Assembly (NCBI RefSeq): GCF_015644585.1
Contig: NZ_JADOBI010000013.1
Span: forward strand, 62,001-126,000
Length of the DNA: 64,000 nt
Reading direction: 5' to 3'
Source: Rahnella laticis
Lineage (GTDB): Bacteria > Pseudomonadota > Gammaproteobacteria > Enterobacterales > Enterobacteriaceae
The notes under the pieces were generated by a model. It saw only the letters and a program-made list of their open reading frames with translations. It had not been told where the DNA came from and did not search any database. The position numbers and the translations under genes were made by a program. This document shows, piece by piece, positions 23,752 through 33,700 of this stretch; the stretch's first letter is position 1, and each line of letters begins with the position of its first letter.

Positions 23752-25103
23752 AGAGAGCGACACTCACCTGTCTTATCGGCTTGCTGTTCGCCTCACCGGC
23801 TTACGCGGATGTGAACAGCGACATGAACAACTTCTTCGGCAAGCTGGGCTTTGACGGCAACACGTCCCGACCGCAGGTCTGGCAGGGACAGGCCGCGGGC
23901 TACGCCAGCGGTGGCTCGATGTATATGCGCACCTCCGTGCGGCAAATTCAGATGGTCTCATTGTCGCTGCCCAGCATGAGTGCTGGCTGCGGTGGGATTG
24001 ATGCCTATCTGGGTTCTTTTTCACACATCAACGGCGAAGAACTGCAGCGGTTCGTGAAGCAAATTATGGGCAACGCTGCGGGCTACTTTTTTGACCTGGC
24101 CCTGCAGACCACCGTACCGGAAATGAAGCAGGCCAAGGACTTTCTGCAAAAGCTGGCCTCCGATGTGAACAGCGCCAATATGTCGAGCTGTCAGGCGGCG
24201 CAGGGAATTGTCGGCGGGCTGTTTCCGCGCACGGCGGTGAGTCAGAAAAAGGTGTGCCAGGACATCGCTGGCGAAAGTAACCTGTTCTCCGACTGGGCGG
24301 CATCTCAGCAGGGCTGCACGGTGGGCGGCAGCTATGACAGCGTCACCAATAAGGCCAGCGACAAGACCAAAGACCAGGTTATGAAAAACAAAAACGTGAT
24401 GTGGGACGCTATTAAAGAAAAGGGCATGTTCAGCAGCAATCAGACGCTGGCGGAGTTTGCGATGAGCCTGACCGGCTCGCTGATTTATGACGCCAACGGC
24501 CAGATAAAGATCCTGTCGCCGATCACCACTAACGAAGACGTGCTGAAAGCGATGATGAACGGCGGTAACGCGACCATCTACGCCTGCGACAGCAGCGATC
24601 TGTGCCTTAACCCGAGACTGACCAGTATCACTATCAGCGCAACTAACTCCATGAACGGCCAGGTGATCGCCCTGCTTAAGAGCATTCAAAACAAGGCGGT
24701 GACTGATGATCCGTTGTCCGTGGCTGAAAAGGGCTTTCTGGAAGCCACTAGCATTCCGGTGCTGCGTTATTTGGTCGATCCGTTGTCAGTCAATATCGGC
24801 CCCGCCGTGGTGTACCAGCTGGCCGATTACATCGGCTACGACATCATGATGCAGTACATGAATGAAATGATTAAGCAGGTTCGTACCCTGATCGGCGGGA
24901 AAAGCTATCCGGGCGAGGTTGCCGATCAGCTGGATAAAAGCCTGACGCAGGCGACCACGCTTATCGCCGAACTGCAGACGCGGGTGCAGATAAAACAGGA
25001 CGCCTTGATGGCAGTAGAGCGGCAGATGAGTTACCTACGCCAACAGGTCTCAAGCCGTCTTATTCAGCGCTATCAGGGCAACTACCGGTATACGGGAGAA
25101 TAA
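23748..25103 (+). CDS. traH: TraH pilus assembly protein, 451 aa
   Basis: TraH is a periplasmic or outer-membrane-associated protein of the F pilus assembly network. Signal peptide at about residues 1-20 (LTCLIGLLFASPAYAD). Family core: MNNFFGKLGFDGNTSRP, YASGGSMYMRTSV and CGGIDAYLGSFSHING, with a C-terminal coiled region (QATTLIAELQTRVQIKQDALMAVERQM). F TraH is 458 residues. It is followed 2 bases later by traG. Confidence 0.94.
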   Translation: MKRATLTCLIGLLFASPAYADVNSDMNNFFGKLGFDGNTSRPQVWQGQAAGYASGGSMYMRTSVRQIQMVSLSLPSMSAGCGGIDAYLGSFSHINGEELQRFVKQIMGNAAGYFFDLALQTTVPEMKQAKDFLQKLASDVNSANMSSCQAAQGIVGGLFPRTAVSQKKVCQDIAGESNLFSDWAASQQGCTVGGSYDSVTNKASDKTKDQVMKNKNVMWDAIKEKGMFSSNQTLAEFAMSLTGSLIYDANGQIKILSPITTNEDVLKAMMNGGNATIYACDSSDLCLNPRLTSITISATNSMNGQVIALLKSIQNKAVTDDPLSVAEKGFLEATSIPVLRYLVDPLSVNIGPAVVYQLADYIGYDIMMQYMNEMIKQVRTLIGGKSYPGEVADQLDKSLTQATTLIAELQTRVQIKQDALMAVERQMSYLRQQVSSRLIQRYQGNYRYTGE

Positions 25104-25105
25104 AT

Positions 25106-27958
25106 ATGGACGTTATTTACACCATCAGCGGCGGCGCATGGTTCCGGGATTCGTTAAATGCCGTGGCGGCGTTTATGCAGTCTGACACCGGGCGCAGCCT
25201 GATGACAGTTGGCACCGTGCTGTCGGTCGTGACCTGCGCGGTGGCCTGGATACGCACCCACGATATGTTAACGCTGGTGAAATGGGCAATGATCCTCACG
25301 ATAGTTCACGTGCTTGTCGGCGTCACGCGGCCGGTGCAGATCATCGATGCGACCAGCCCGCATGAAGTGTATCAGGTGGATAATGTCCCTGTGGGGCTGG
25401 TTCTGCCGGCAACGGTGATCACCACCGTCGGTCACGGTCTGGTGGCCGGGTATGAGCTGTTTATGCACCAACCTGATGCGCTCTCGTATAACGAAACCGG
25501 CATGCTGTTTGGTGCCACGCTTATCGGCAACAGCACGGACTATGAGTCGGTCAGCGCCGAGCAGTCTGATTTGTTTGCGGACTATGTGCAAAACTGCGTG
25601 GTCGGCGACATGCTGCTCAATAAGAAGTACAGCATGAATGACCTGATGAACAGCGAAGACCCGTATACGCTGATTTTCAGCAAGCCCAGCCCGCTGCGCG
25701 GGATGTTTAACGAGTCGGGCAACTTTATGACCTGTCAGGAGGCGGCTGTACTCCTGCAGAAGATAATGAACACCGACGCCAGCGTGGGGGGCACGACGTG
25801 GACGTATTACGTGCGTAAATATCTGGGTAATAAGCCGGAACGTGCTGCGCTGTACAGCCAGCTGATGGGCGACAGCTACCAGTATTTTTACGGCGCAGGC
25901 AAAAGTGCCAGCGAGATTATGCGGCATAACGTGACGCTCAATGCCCTGCGTCACGGCTTTGCGGGCTATGCGGCGCGCAACGGCGATACGGCGAGCCTGG
26001 TCAATCTGTCGGCGGAGTCTTCCTTTGCCAAAATGCGCATGGCACAGGCCACCAGTGCCAGTATTGCCACCCGCACGCTGCCCGTTATGCAGACGGTGCT
26101 GACCGGCGTACTGATTGGTCTGTTCCCGCTGCTGCTGGTGATTGCGATGATAAGCACGCTGTCGTTCGAGGTAATGAAAGGCTATGTCTTTACCTTTGCC
26201 TACCTGCAGAGCTGGCCGGTGCTGTTTGCGATTCTGAATAACGCCATGAACTCGAACCTGCAGGAGAAAACCAGCGGCATTGCGGTGACGCTGTCCAACC
26301 TGTCAGAAAGACAGCAGATGTTCTCCGATGTCGGGACAACAGCAGGCTGGCTGGCCTTATCCATTCCCTTCCTTTCTTTCTATCTGGTGAAAGGACTGGG
26401 CAATGGCGTGTCGCAGGCCGGCAGCTATCTGGGCTCTGCATTGCAGAGTTCGTCCTCACAGTCGGCGTCTCAGACGGTGGACGGGAACTGGTCGTTTAAC
26501 AACATGCAGACGGACAACGTGCAGGGCGGTAAGTGGGACACCAACAGCAGCTACGCCAATGGTCAGATAACCAATCAGACGGATACCGGTGCGACGGTGA
26601 CGCAGACTGCCGGCGGCGGTACGGTTTACAACACCACGGGGGCGATGTCGAAGCTGCCGATGGATATCAATTTTGGGAAGGCTGAGAGCAGTGCGGCACA
26701 GCGTTCTGGCCGTGAAAGTTTGGCGGAGTCACAAACCCACCTGTCGGGCTACAACCACTCAGTGAACAGTGCCTTTAATCAAGCGAGCCAATTCTCCCAG
26801 CAGTATGGCAATAGCTCGACGATGAGCAGCGGCGCGGACAATGCGCAGAGCATGAGCGATACGATCGCGGTGAACAAGATGGTCTCTGCCGCCAAAACCT
26901 ATGCGCAGAAAAACAATATGAGCTTTGCAGACGCGTGGAGCGAGATGGATTCGAAGACACGCCAATTGCAAATTAACGGAGGGATTCGTGGAAGCGTCGG
27001 AATTGATTCCAATAGGCAATTTGCGGGCAAGATTGCTGGTTTTGTCACTGGAGCTAGCCTGAAAGGTGACATCCATGCGGGCATAGAAGGCACAGCAGCG
27101 TCTGGCAGTCAGGACTCAATGAGCAAGACGGGAACGTCGGGCCAGGATTTCTCTGCAGATAAAAACAGTCAGGAACTTAACGATTTCCGTGAAGGGCGTG
27201 ACGTGCTCACTAGCCACCGGACGTCACAGTCGGGCAGTCATGCGGACAACACGGCAAACTCCAGGCTGGAGCAGCTGAGTGCCACATTGGCCGAGGCGGA
27301 CAGCCAGTACCAGCAATATACCGATAGCATGACCCGCAGTCATGAATACAGCCAGATTGCATCTCAGTCTGAAACCATGAGTGCGCAGACCCAGAGTAAT
27401 TATGCGCAGGAGTTTGTGGGTTATGTTCAGGCTCAGGCACCTGAGCGTGCAGAGGAAATACTGACCAATACGGCCAGTCCGGAAGTACGAGCAGACAGGG
27501 AACAGCTTGCAGAACAATTCATGATGGACAAAGTGCATTCCCGTGTTGAAGGGAATTTCGAGGCGAATCGGGCCTCTCTTTCTGAAGGCATGCCGACAGT
27601 GCAAAACACGGTAGCTCCTGCGGCAGGCAATGCCTATCAGCGGGGCGAAGCCGACATCGCCAGCCGTTCCAATAACGCGGCGGTTCGCACGGACAGCACC
27701 GGCCGGGCCAGTGCTATGATCAATGAAAATAATCAGACCATATCTTCAGAAAGGCTGGAGATAAATACAGTAAAAGATGGTATAAATAATAATCGGGATA
27801 ACCTGAAAGCTGACCATCAAACGGCAGAAAATACGTACTCGGCCGAACACGATAAGGCGCAGCAGGCTCAGGACTCCTTACTTCCTCGTGTCAGTGATAT
27901 TAGGGAAGACACGAAAAAATATTCGACCAACTTAAAGGATGAGGGCGGTGCTCAATGA
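25106..27958 (+). CDS. traG: TraG mating-pair stabilisation and pilus protein, 950 aa
   Basis: The N-terminal half of TraG works in pilus assembly and the periplasmic C-terminal half stabilises mating pairs and is sensed in entry exclusion. Membrane segments occur at about residues 28-50, 55-75, 90-115, 335-360, 370-390 and 410-430, followed by a long Ser/Gln/Asn-rich periplasmic region with helical stretches to the end. F TraG is 938 residues. The gene overlaps the following exclusion-position gene by 4 bases, as traG and traS are coupled partners in F-like plasmids. Confidence 0.93.
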   Translation: MDVIYTISGGAWFRDSLNAVAAFMQSDTGRSLMTVGTVLSVVTCAVAWIRTHDMLTLVKWAMILTIVHVLVGVTRPVQIIDATSPHEVYQVDNVPVGLVLPATVITTVGHGLVAGYELFMHQPDALSYNETGMLFGATLIGNSTDYESVSAEQSDLFADYVQNCVVGDMLLNKKYSMNDLMNSEDPYTLIFSKPSPLRGMFNESGNFMTCQEAAVLLQKIMNTDASVGGTTWTYYVRKYLGNKPERAALYSQLMGDSYQYFYGAGKSASEIMRHNVTLNALRHGFAGYAARNGDTASLVNLSAESSFAKMRMAQATSASIATRTLPVMQTVLTGVLIGLFPLLLVIAMISTLSFEVMKGYVFTFAYLQSWPVLFAILNNAMNSNLQEKTSGIAVTLSNLSERQQMFSDVGTTAGWLALSIPFLSFYLVKGLGNGVSQAGSYLGSALQSSSSQSASQTVDGNWSFNNMQTDNVQGGKWDTNSSYANGQITNQTDTGATVTQTAGGGTVYNTTGAMSKLPMDINFGKAESSAAQRSGRESLAESQTHLSGYNHSVNSAFNQASQFSQQYGNSSTMSSGADNAQSMSDTIAVNKMVSAAKTYAQKNNMSFADAWSEMDSKTRQLQINGGIRGSVGIDSNRQFAGKIAGFVTGASLKGDIHAGIEGTAASGSQDSMSKTGTSGQDFSADKNSQELNDFREGRDVLTSHRTSQSGSHADNTANSRLEQLSATLAEADSQYQQYTDSMTRSHEYSQIASQSETMSAQTQSNYAQEFVGYVQAQAPERAEEILTNTASPEVRADREQLAEQFMMDKVHSRVEGNFEANRASLSEGMPTVQNTVAPAAGNAYQRGEADIASRSNNAAVRTDSTGRASAMINENNQTISSERLEINTVKDGINNNRDNLKADHQTAENTYSAEHDKAQQAQDSLLPRVSDIREDTKKYSTNLKDEGGAQ

Positions 27959-28500
27959 ATATTACCAATAAGATGATCAAAGAAGACGTGGCTATGCTAT
28001 CGCGCGTTTTTTTGAGCCAAGAGTGTGAAGTGCCGTCGTTTTGGAAATGCATGCGCCTGGGGCTTGGCATTTTTGTGGGGTTGGTCTCCTGGCAGACTTT
28101 ATTTGCGCTCACCACTGAAAACTTTAGCGGTGGCTTTTCAATCGTTATGGCTGTCGGCCTTGGTTTTATTATTCTTTTAAGTTGCTTTGGTATGAGTGCG
28201 AAATATTACTCGTTACCTGTTGAAATAAGGGAGGGGTCAGTTGTTATTCGATTTGTAAAAACCAAGATAAAATATTATGCATCTTTCGTGCTGCTGATGT
28301 ATGTGGTGTTTACCCTGGCTCTTAGAATGACCGATGTTTTTATACCTATCGCGTGCGTAATGTTTTTATTCATAACTTTATTTATTACATTCTTCATTTT
28401 TTTAGCTGACATGGGGCGTTACGACCTGTCACTTTTCAACGCCGCCATAGCGGCGTGGCGGGGTGACGAGTCCGAAAGTGACCTGACGAAAACCGACTAA
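27955..28500 (+). CDS. inner-membrane protein in the traS (entry exclusion) position, 181 aa
   Basis: Four hydrophobic segments (about residues 32-50, 60-80, 106-126 and 130-152) predict an inner-membrane protein. The place directly after traG and before traD is that of traS, which blocks redundant transfer by recognising TraG of the donor. TraS proteins diverge strongly, so the weak resemblance is not surprising. The base composition (AT-rich) differs from neighbouring tra genes. No traT for surface exclusion follows. Function is inferred from place and topology. Confidence 0.6.
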   Translation: MNITNKMIKEDVAMLSRVFLSQECEVPSFWKCMRLGLGIFVGLVSWQTLFALTTENFSGGFSIVMAVGLGFIILLSCFGMSAKYYSLPVEIREGSVVIRFVKTKIKYYASFVLLMYVVFTLALRMTDVFIPIACVMFLFITLFITFFIFLADMGRYDLSLFNAAIAAWRGDESESDLTKTD

Positions 28501-28526
28501 ATACTGACTGATTTTGACTGCTAAAC

Positions 28527-28546
28527 CTCACGCTGCGGCGCGAGGT
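28527..28546 (+). promoter_or_regulatory. short hairpin before traD
   Basis: CCTCACGC-TGCG-GCGCGAGG forms an imperfect stem in the 75-base gap between the traS-position gene and traD, one of few gaps in the operon. No T run follows; it may affect mRNA processing. Confidence 0.35.
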
Positions 28547-28575
28547 CTGGCCCTCCCTTTGCCTAAGGAAAGGTT

Positions 28576-30786
28576 ATGAGCTTTAACTCCCGCAACTTTA
28601 CGCAGGGCGGGCAGGTTGCGTTTATGCGCCTGAGAATGTTCCTGCAAATAAACAACATAATTTCGTTTTATATGATTATGTCATTCATGATCATCACCGG
28701 TGCGACATTATTTATTCGCATGAGCACGCAGAACATCATGAATGGGCTGATGTATTGGTATGCCACCACAATAGCCCCATTCCAAAAGCACATTGTTAAT
28801 CCGACGATTTATCATCTGGACTATTACGGCAAGAAACTTAATTACACGGCAATGCAAATCATCAGTGATTCCTATACCTCGTATTGCGGGCAACTGCTCA
28901 AACAGGAAATCATTATTTCCGCGCTGATATCGCTGGTTCTCGTTTTTATCGGTACAGGCATTTTCTTCTGGTATCTGGGCCATCTGGGTAAAAAGCAGAG
29001 TGAAGATGAAATCACCGGCGGTCGCGTATTAAATACCGACCCGAAAGCCGTCGCCAGAATGATGAAAAGCCGCGGTCAAGCATCCAATATTAAGGTCGAC
29101 CATCTGCCGATCAAGAAAGACAGTGAAATTCAAAACTTCGGCATGCACGGCACTGTAGGTTCCGGGAAGTCCACGCTGATGCGTAAGTTCCTGACCTATC
29201 TGCGTGAGCGCGGCGACCTGGTCATTATCTATGATAAAGGCTGTACCTTCGTTGAGGAATATTACGACGAAACCAAAGACAAACTGCTGAATCCGCAGGA
29301 CGAGCGCTGCGCTAACTGGGACATGTGGGGTGAATGCCCGACGCTGCCGTCGCTGGAAACCATCTCCACCTCGCTTATCCCGATGGGGGCATCGGAAGAC
29401 CCGTTTTGGCAGGGATCTGCGCGCACTATCTTCTCAGAAGCCGCGCACCGCATGCGCAAAGACCCGGAGCTGAGCTACAACAAATTCCTGCGTACCTTGC
29501 TGGCCATCAAGCTCGACAAGCTGCGCGAATTTCTCGCCGGCACGCCGGCGGCAACTCTGGTGGACGGGAAAATCGAGAAAACGGCCATCTCTATCCGCAG
29601 CGTGCTGACCAACTACGTGAAGGCCATGCGTTATCTGCAGGGCATCGACCGCAGCGGTAAACCCAAATTCACCATCCGCGAGTGGATGCAGGGCACGAAG
29701 GTTGGCGCCAAAAACCCGTGGCTGTTCATCACCTCGAACCAGCAGCATCACGAATCCCTCAAGCCTGTTATCTCCATGTGGTTGAGCATTGCCGCCGACA
29801 GCCTGCTGTCGATGGGCGAGAACCGCCACCGGCGCGTCTGGTTTTTCTACGACGAGCTGCCGTCGCTGCACAAGCTGCCGGGATTGCCCTTCATTATCGC
29901 TGAGGCACGTAAATTCGGTGGCTGCTTCCTGCTGGGCTTCCAGTCCTATCCGCAGCTCGAAGAAATCTACGGCAACAAGTCTGCTGAAGCCATGTTCGAC
30001 CTGCTAAACACCAAATATTTCTTCCGTTCGCCGAGCGCACTGGTGTCCAAATTCGTCGCCGAAGACATCGGCGAAACGGTACGCAAAAGGTTCAGCGAGC
30101 AAACCAGTTTTGGTAATGAGTCGGTGCGTGACGGTATCTCCTTCGGTAAGGAGGAGGAGCGTATCAATATCGTCAGCCATACCGACGTGCAGAAGCTGGA
30201 AGACCTGGAGTGCTTCGTCACGCTACCGGGCGATTATCCGGTGGTGAAAATGGCCTTGCAGTACCAGAAACTGCTGAAAGTGGCTGAAGCCATTCTGGAA
30301 CGCGACGTCGAATCCAGCCTTGACCCGGAGATAGAAGAAGACCTCGAAAGGCGTGGGGCAGAAGAAAGCATGATGGATGCGTTGTTCCGCGAAGACACGC
30401 CGGTCGAAACACCGCCAGCAGCTGCAGCTTCATCTGTGCTAGCAGCTCCGGTTGTGGCTGCTGCCGGTGGTCCGGTAATGGCACCTGTTTTGCCTGCTCC
30501 CGCCAACAATGTGGCGAACTCAGTCGAGGCTAAACCTGACACCACTGCCGTTGCCGCAGCGGCTGCGGTGGCGGCAGAAGCGGCAACCACCGGCGGCCGT
30601 GATGAAGAAATCGATATTGAGCTTCCCCCCGGCATGAACGAAGACGGCGAAATCGTTGACTATGACGCCTATGAGCAGTACGCCGCCCAGACTGAAACGC
30701 AGGATGCCACCCGTCGTGAAGAGGTGAATATCAATCACGCCATTCATAACCGGGACAAGGACGATGACGGAGGCTACTTATTATGA
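28576..30786 (+). CDS. traD: TraD coupling protein, 736 aa
   Basis: TraD is the hexameric ATPase that brings the relaxosome to the channel. Two N-terminal membrane segments (about residues 26-48 and 107-130) precede the motor domain with Walker A GTVGSGKST at about residues 193-201 and Walker B-like VWFFYDELPSL at about 421-431. The C-terminal tail is Ala/Pro-rich then acidic and ends DKDDDGGYLL, the part that contacts TraM in F. F TraD is 717 residues. AAGGAAAGGTT precedes the start; the stop overlaps traI. Confidence 0.94.
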   Translation: MSFNSRNFTQGGQVAFMRLRMFLQINNIISFYMIMSFMIITGATLFIRMSTQNIMNGLMYWYATTIAPFQKHIVNPTIYHLDYYGKKLNYTAMQIISDSYTSYCGQLLKQEIIISALISLVLVFIGTGIFFWYLGHLGKKQSEDEITGGRVLNTDPKAVARMMKSRGQASNIKVDHLPIKKDSEIQNFGMHGTVGSGKSTLMRKFLTYLRERGDLVIIYDKGCTFVEEYYDETKDKLLNPQDERCANWDMWGECPTLPSLETISTSLIPMGASEDPFWQGSARTIFSEAAHRMRKDPELSYNKFLRTLLAIKLDKLREFLAGTPAATLVDGKIEKTAISIRSVLTNYVKAMRYLQGIDRSGKPKFTIREWMQGTKVGAKNPWLFITSNQQHHESLKPVISMWLSIAADSLLSMGENRHRRVWFFYDELPSLHKLPGLPFIIAEARKFGGCFLLGFQSYPQLEEIYGNKSAEAMFDLLNTKYFFRSPSALVSKFVAEDIGETVRKRFSEQTSFGNESVRDGISFGKEEERINIVSHTDVQKLEDLECFVTLPGDYPVVKMALQYQKLLKVAEAILERDVESSLDPEIEEDLERRGAEESMMDALFREDTPVETPPAAAASSVLAAPVVAAAGGPVMAPVLPAPANNVANSVEAKPDTTAVAAAAAVAAEAATTGGRDEEIDIELPPGMNEDGEIVDYDAYEQYAAQTETQDATRREEVNINHAIHNRDKDDDGGYLL

Positions 30787-33700
30787 TGTCTGTTAGCCCG
30801 ATTGCCGGCGACGCCGGCTATTACGCCAGCCAGGATAACTATTACGTGCTGGGCAGTCTGGAGTCCCGCTGGGAAGGAAAAGGGGCAGAAGCCCTCGGAT
30901 TGTCCGGCCATGTCATCGACGCTGAGTTGAACGCGATGCGCAAAGGCGTTCTGCCGGATGGCACCCTGCTGTCGCGCGTTGAAAACGGTAAAGAGACGCA
31001 CCGTCCCGGCTATGACCTGACGTTTTCGGCGCCTAAAAGTGTGTCGATGATGGCTCTCATCGGCGGCGACCGGCGGTTTATTGACGCGCACAACCGCGCG
31101 GTTGATACCGTGATGAAGGAGGTTGAAGCGCTGGCCAGCGCGCGCATTACCGAAGGTGGTCAGACGCAGACCGTGCTGACCGGCAATATTGTTGCCGCGC
31201 TCTATAACCACGATACCTCCCGCGACTTAGACCCGCAGCTACACACCCACGCGCTGGTGTTTAACGCCACCGAAGCCGACGGGAAATGGCGGGCGCTGGC
31301 CAGCGACACCAAAATGAAAACCGGCTTTTCCGAGACGATGTATGCCAATCAGGTAGCCCTGGGAAACATCTACCGTCACGCCCTGCGTCAGGATATAGAA
31401 AGCATGGGTTTTGACACTGTTAATACCGGTAAAAACGGGCTGTGGGAGATTAAGGATGTGCCCGTTGAGCCGTTCTCGCAGCGCAGCCAGGCCATTAATG
31501 CCGCCGCTGGGGAAGGTGCCTCGCTTAAATCACGAGATATTGCCGCACTGGATACCCGTAAAGCCAAGGTCGCATCAGATCCGGTTGTTCTGGTAGCGCA
31601 ATGGAATCAAAGGCTGAAAGAAACCGGCTTTAACCTGCCGGACTTTGTCGGGCGGGCGAAAGCGCGCGAGCTCCGAGGGACGGAGACCCCTGAACCTGCA
31701 GCAAGTGCGGTGGACATGGCCGGCGCCATCAGCACAGCCATTTCCACGCTCAGTGAGAATAAAGTGCAGTTTACCTACTCCGAACTGCTGGCTAAAACCG
31801 CTTCGCAATTACCCGCCGAACCCGGCCTGTTTGCGCAGGTGCGTGAGGGCATAGATACCGCCATTGAACATCAGCGCCTTATCCCTCTGGATAAGGAGAA
31901 GGGCATTTTCACCTCTGATGTCCATCTGCTCAACGAGCTCAGTGTGCATCAGTTGGCCAAAACCGCGATGCAGGAAAATCGCGTGCTGTCTTTCCCCGAC
32001 CGCGCTGTCGAACGTCCGCGGTCGTACGGCGACGCCTATTCCGTTTTATCTCAGGACAATGCACCGGTGGCTATTCTCTCCGGGCGCGGCGGTGCAGCGC
32101 AGCTACGTGAGCGCATTGCTGATGCGGCAATCATGGCGGGTGAGAAAGGACGCGATATCACCATCATTGCCGCGGATAACCGCGGCCGGGACTACCTGTC
32201 ACAGGAGCCGCTGCTGACCGGCAAGGTGATGTCCCGCAGCGCGCTGACGGCAGACCTGACGCTGCCCCCGCAAAGCACAGTGGTTATCGCCCAGGCAGAA
32301 AAACTCTCCCTCAAAGAGACGCTGCTGATTCTGGAAAAAGGCCAGCAGCAGGGCGTACAGATGCTGTTTATCGACTCGGAAAACCGCACCGGTACTGGCA
32401 ATGCGCTGTCGGTGCTGAAAGACGCCGGCGTGCCGCAGTACAAGTCTTATGACAGTCAGAAAATCCCCACCACTGTGGTGAGCGAAGGCGATAAACGCCA
32501 GCGGTATGACCTCCTGGCTCATGACTATGCTGCGCTCAAAGCCGGAGGTCAGCCGGTGGTGGCACAGGCCAGCGGGCCGCGCGAACAGACGTTGCTCAAT
32601 ACGGCTATCCGGACAGAATTGCAGGCAACGGGCCAGCTGGGGAAAGACGAACGCCAGGTTTCCGTTATCCATCCGGTCTGGCTCGACGGCAAAACCCGCA
32701 ATCAGCGCGACAGCTACCGCGCGGGTATGGTGATGGAGCAGTGGGATAGGGAAACGAAAACGATGTCCCGCTACAGCATTGACCGCGTCGCTGAAAGTAC
32801 CAATACCCTGCGGCTGGTCTCTGAGACGGGTGATGTGCGCGTTGAGAAAATCAGCGGACTCGACAGCAGCTGGAGTGCCTATACGAATAAAACGCTACCG
32901 GTCGCCACTGGCGAACCGCTAATGGCCGTCGGCCGCGAGCTGGAAGGCAAAATTAAAGCGCGGGATGGCCTGATAGTCACCGGTTTTGTGGGCGGCGGCG
33001 TCGTAGTCAGTAAAGGGGATACATCGCTGGTTCTGGACACCTCACGCGCCCTGAAGCTGGCTTCTCCGCTGGTGGAAGGGTTGGGTGCGAGCGTGGGCGA
33101 CAACAAGACTGTGCTGGTCGCCGCCGGTTTGCGCGATATGAACGGCGCCGCACTCAACCAGGTTGTCCGCAGTGGAAATAAGGCCATGCTGTACACCGCG
33201 CTGCCGCAGGACAGGGCGGAGAAGCGTCTGTCCAGCCATCCCAACTTCAGGGTGGCCAGCGAGCAGGTGAAGGGGGTAGCCGGTGAGCTAAACCTCGATG
33301 CTGCCATGCTGAAAAACCGCGACGCGCTGCGCACGCCGGTGGCGCAGTCGGTCGCGCTGGGTCTGAGCCGGGCACAGTCTCAAAGTATCGCCTTCAGCAA
33401 GGTCAACCTGATTTCTGCCTCCCTTGGCTGGTCGCCGGACGTCACGGTGTCTCAGGTCGACGCTGAAGTCGACCGGCAGGTTAAAAACGGTGACCTGATC
33501 GCTCTGTCACCGGTCACCGGTGCCGGCAGCGGCCTGATTGTGCCGCGCGTCACCTATGAGATGGAGAAATCCATCATCCGCACCGTCGCGGAGGGCAAAA
33601 ATGCCGTCGCACCGCTGATGGAAAGGGTGCCAGAAAAACACCTCGCCGGGCTGACCGGCGGTCAGCAGGCCGCCACCAAACTTATCCTAGAAAGTCCCGA

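Noticed and set aside
24021..25954. Minus-strand frames of more than 200 codons opposite traH and traG
   Set aside because: Antisense shadows of real tra genes; no family text, no start signals.
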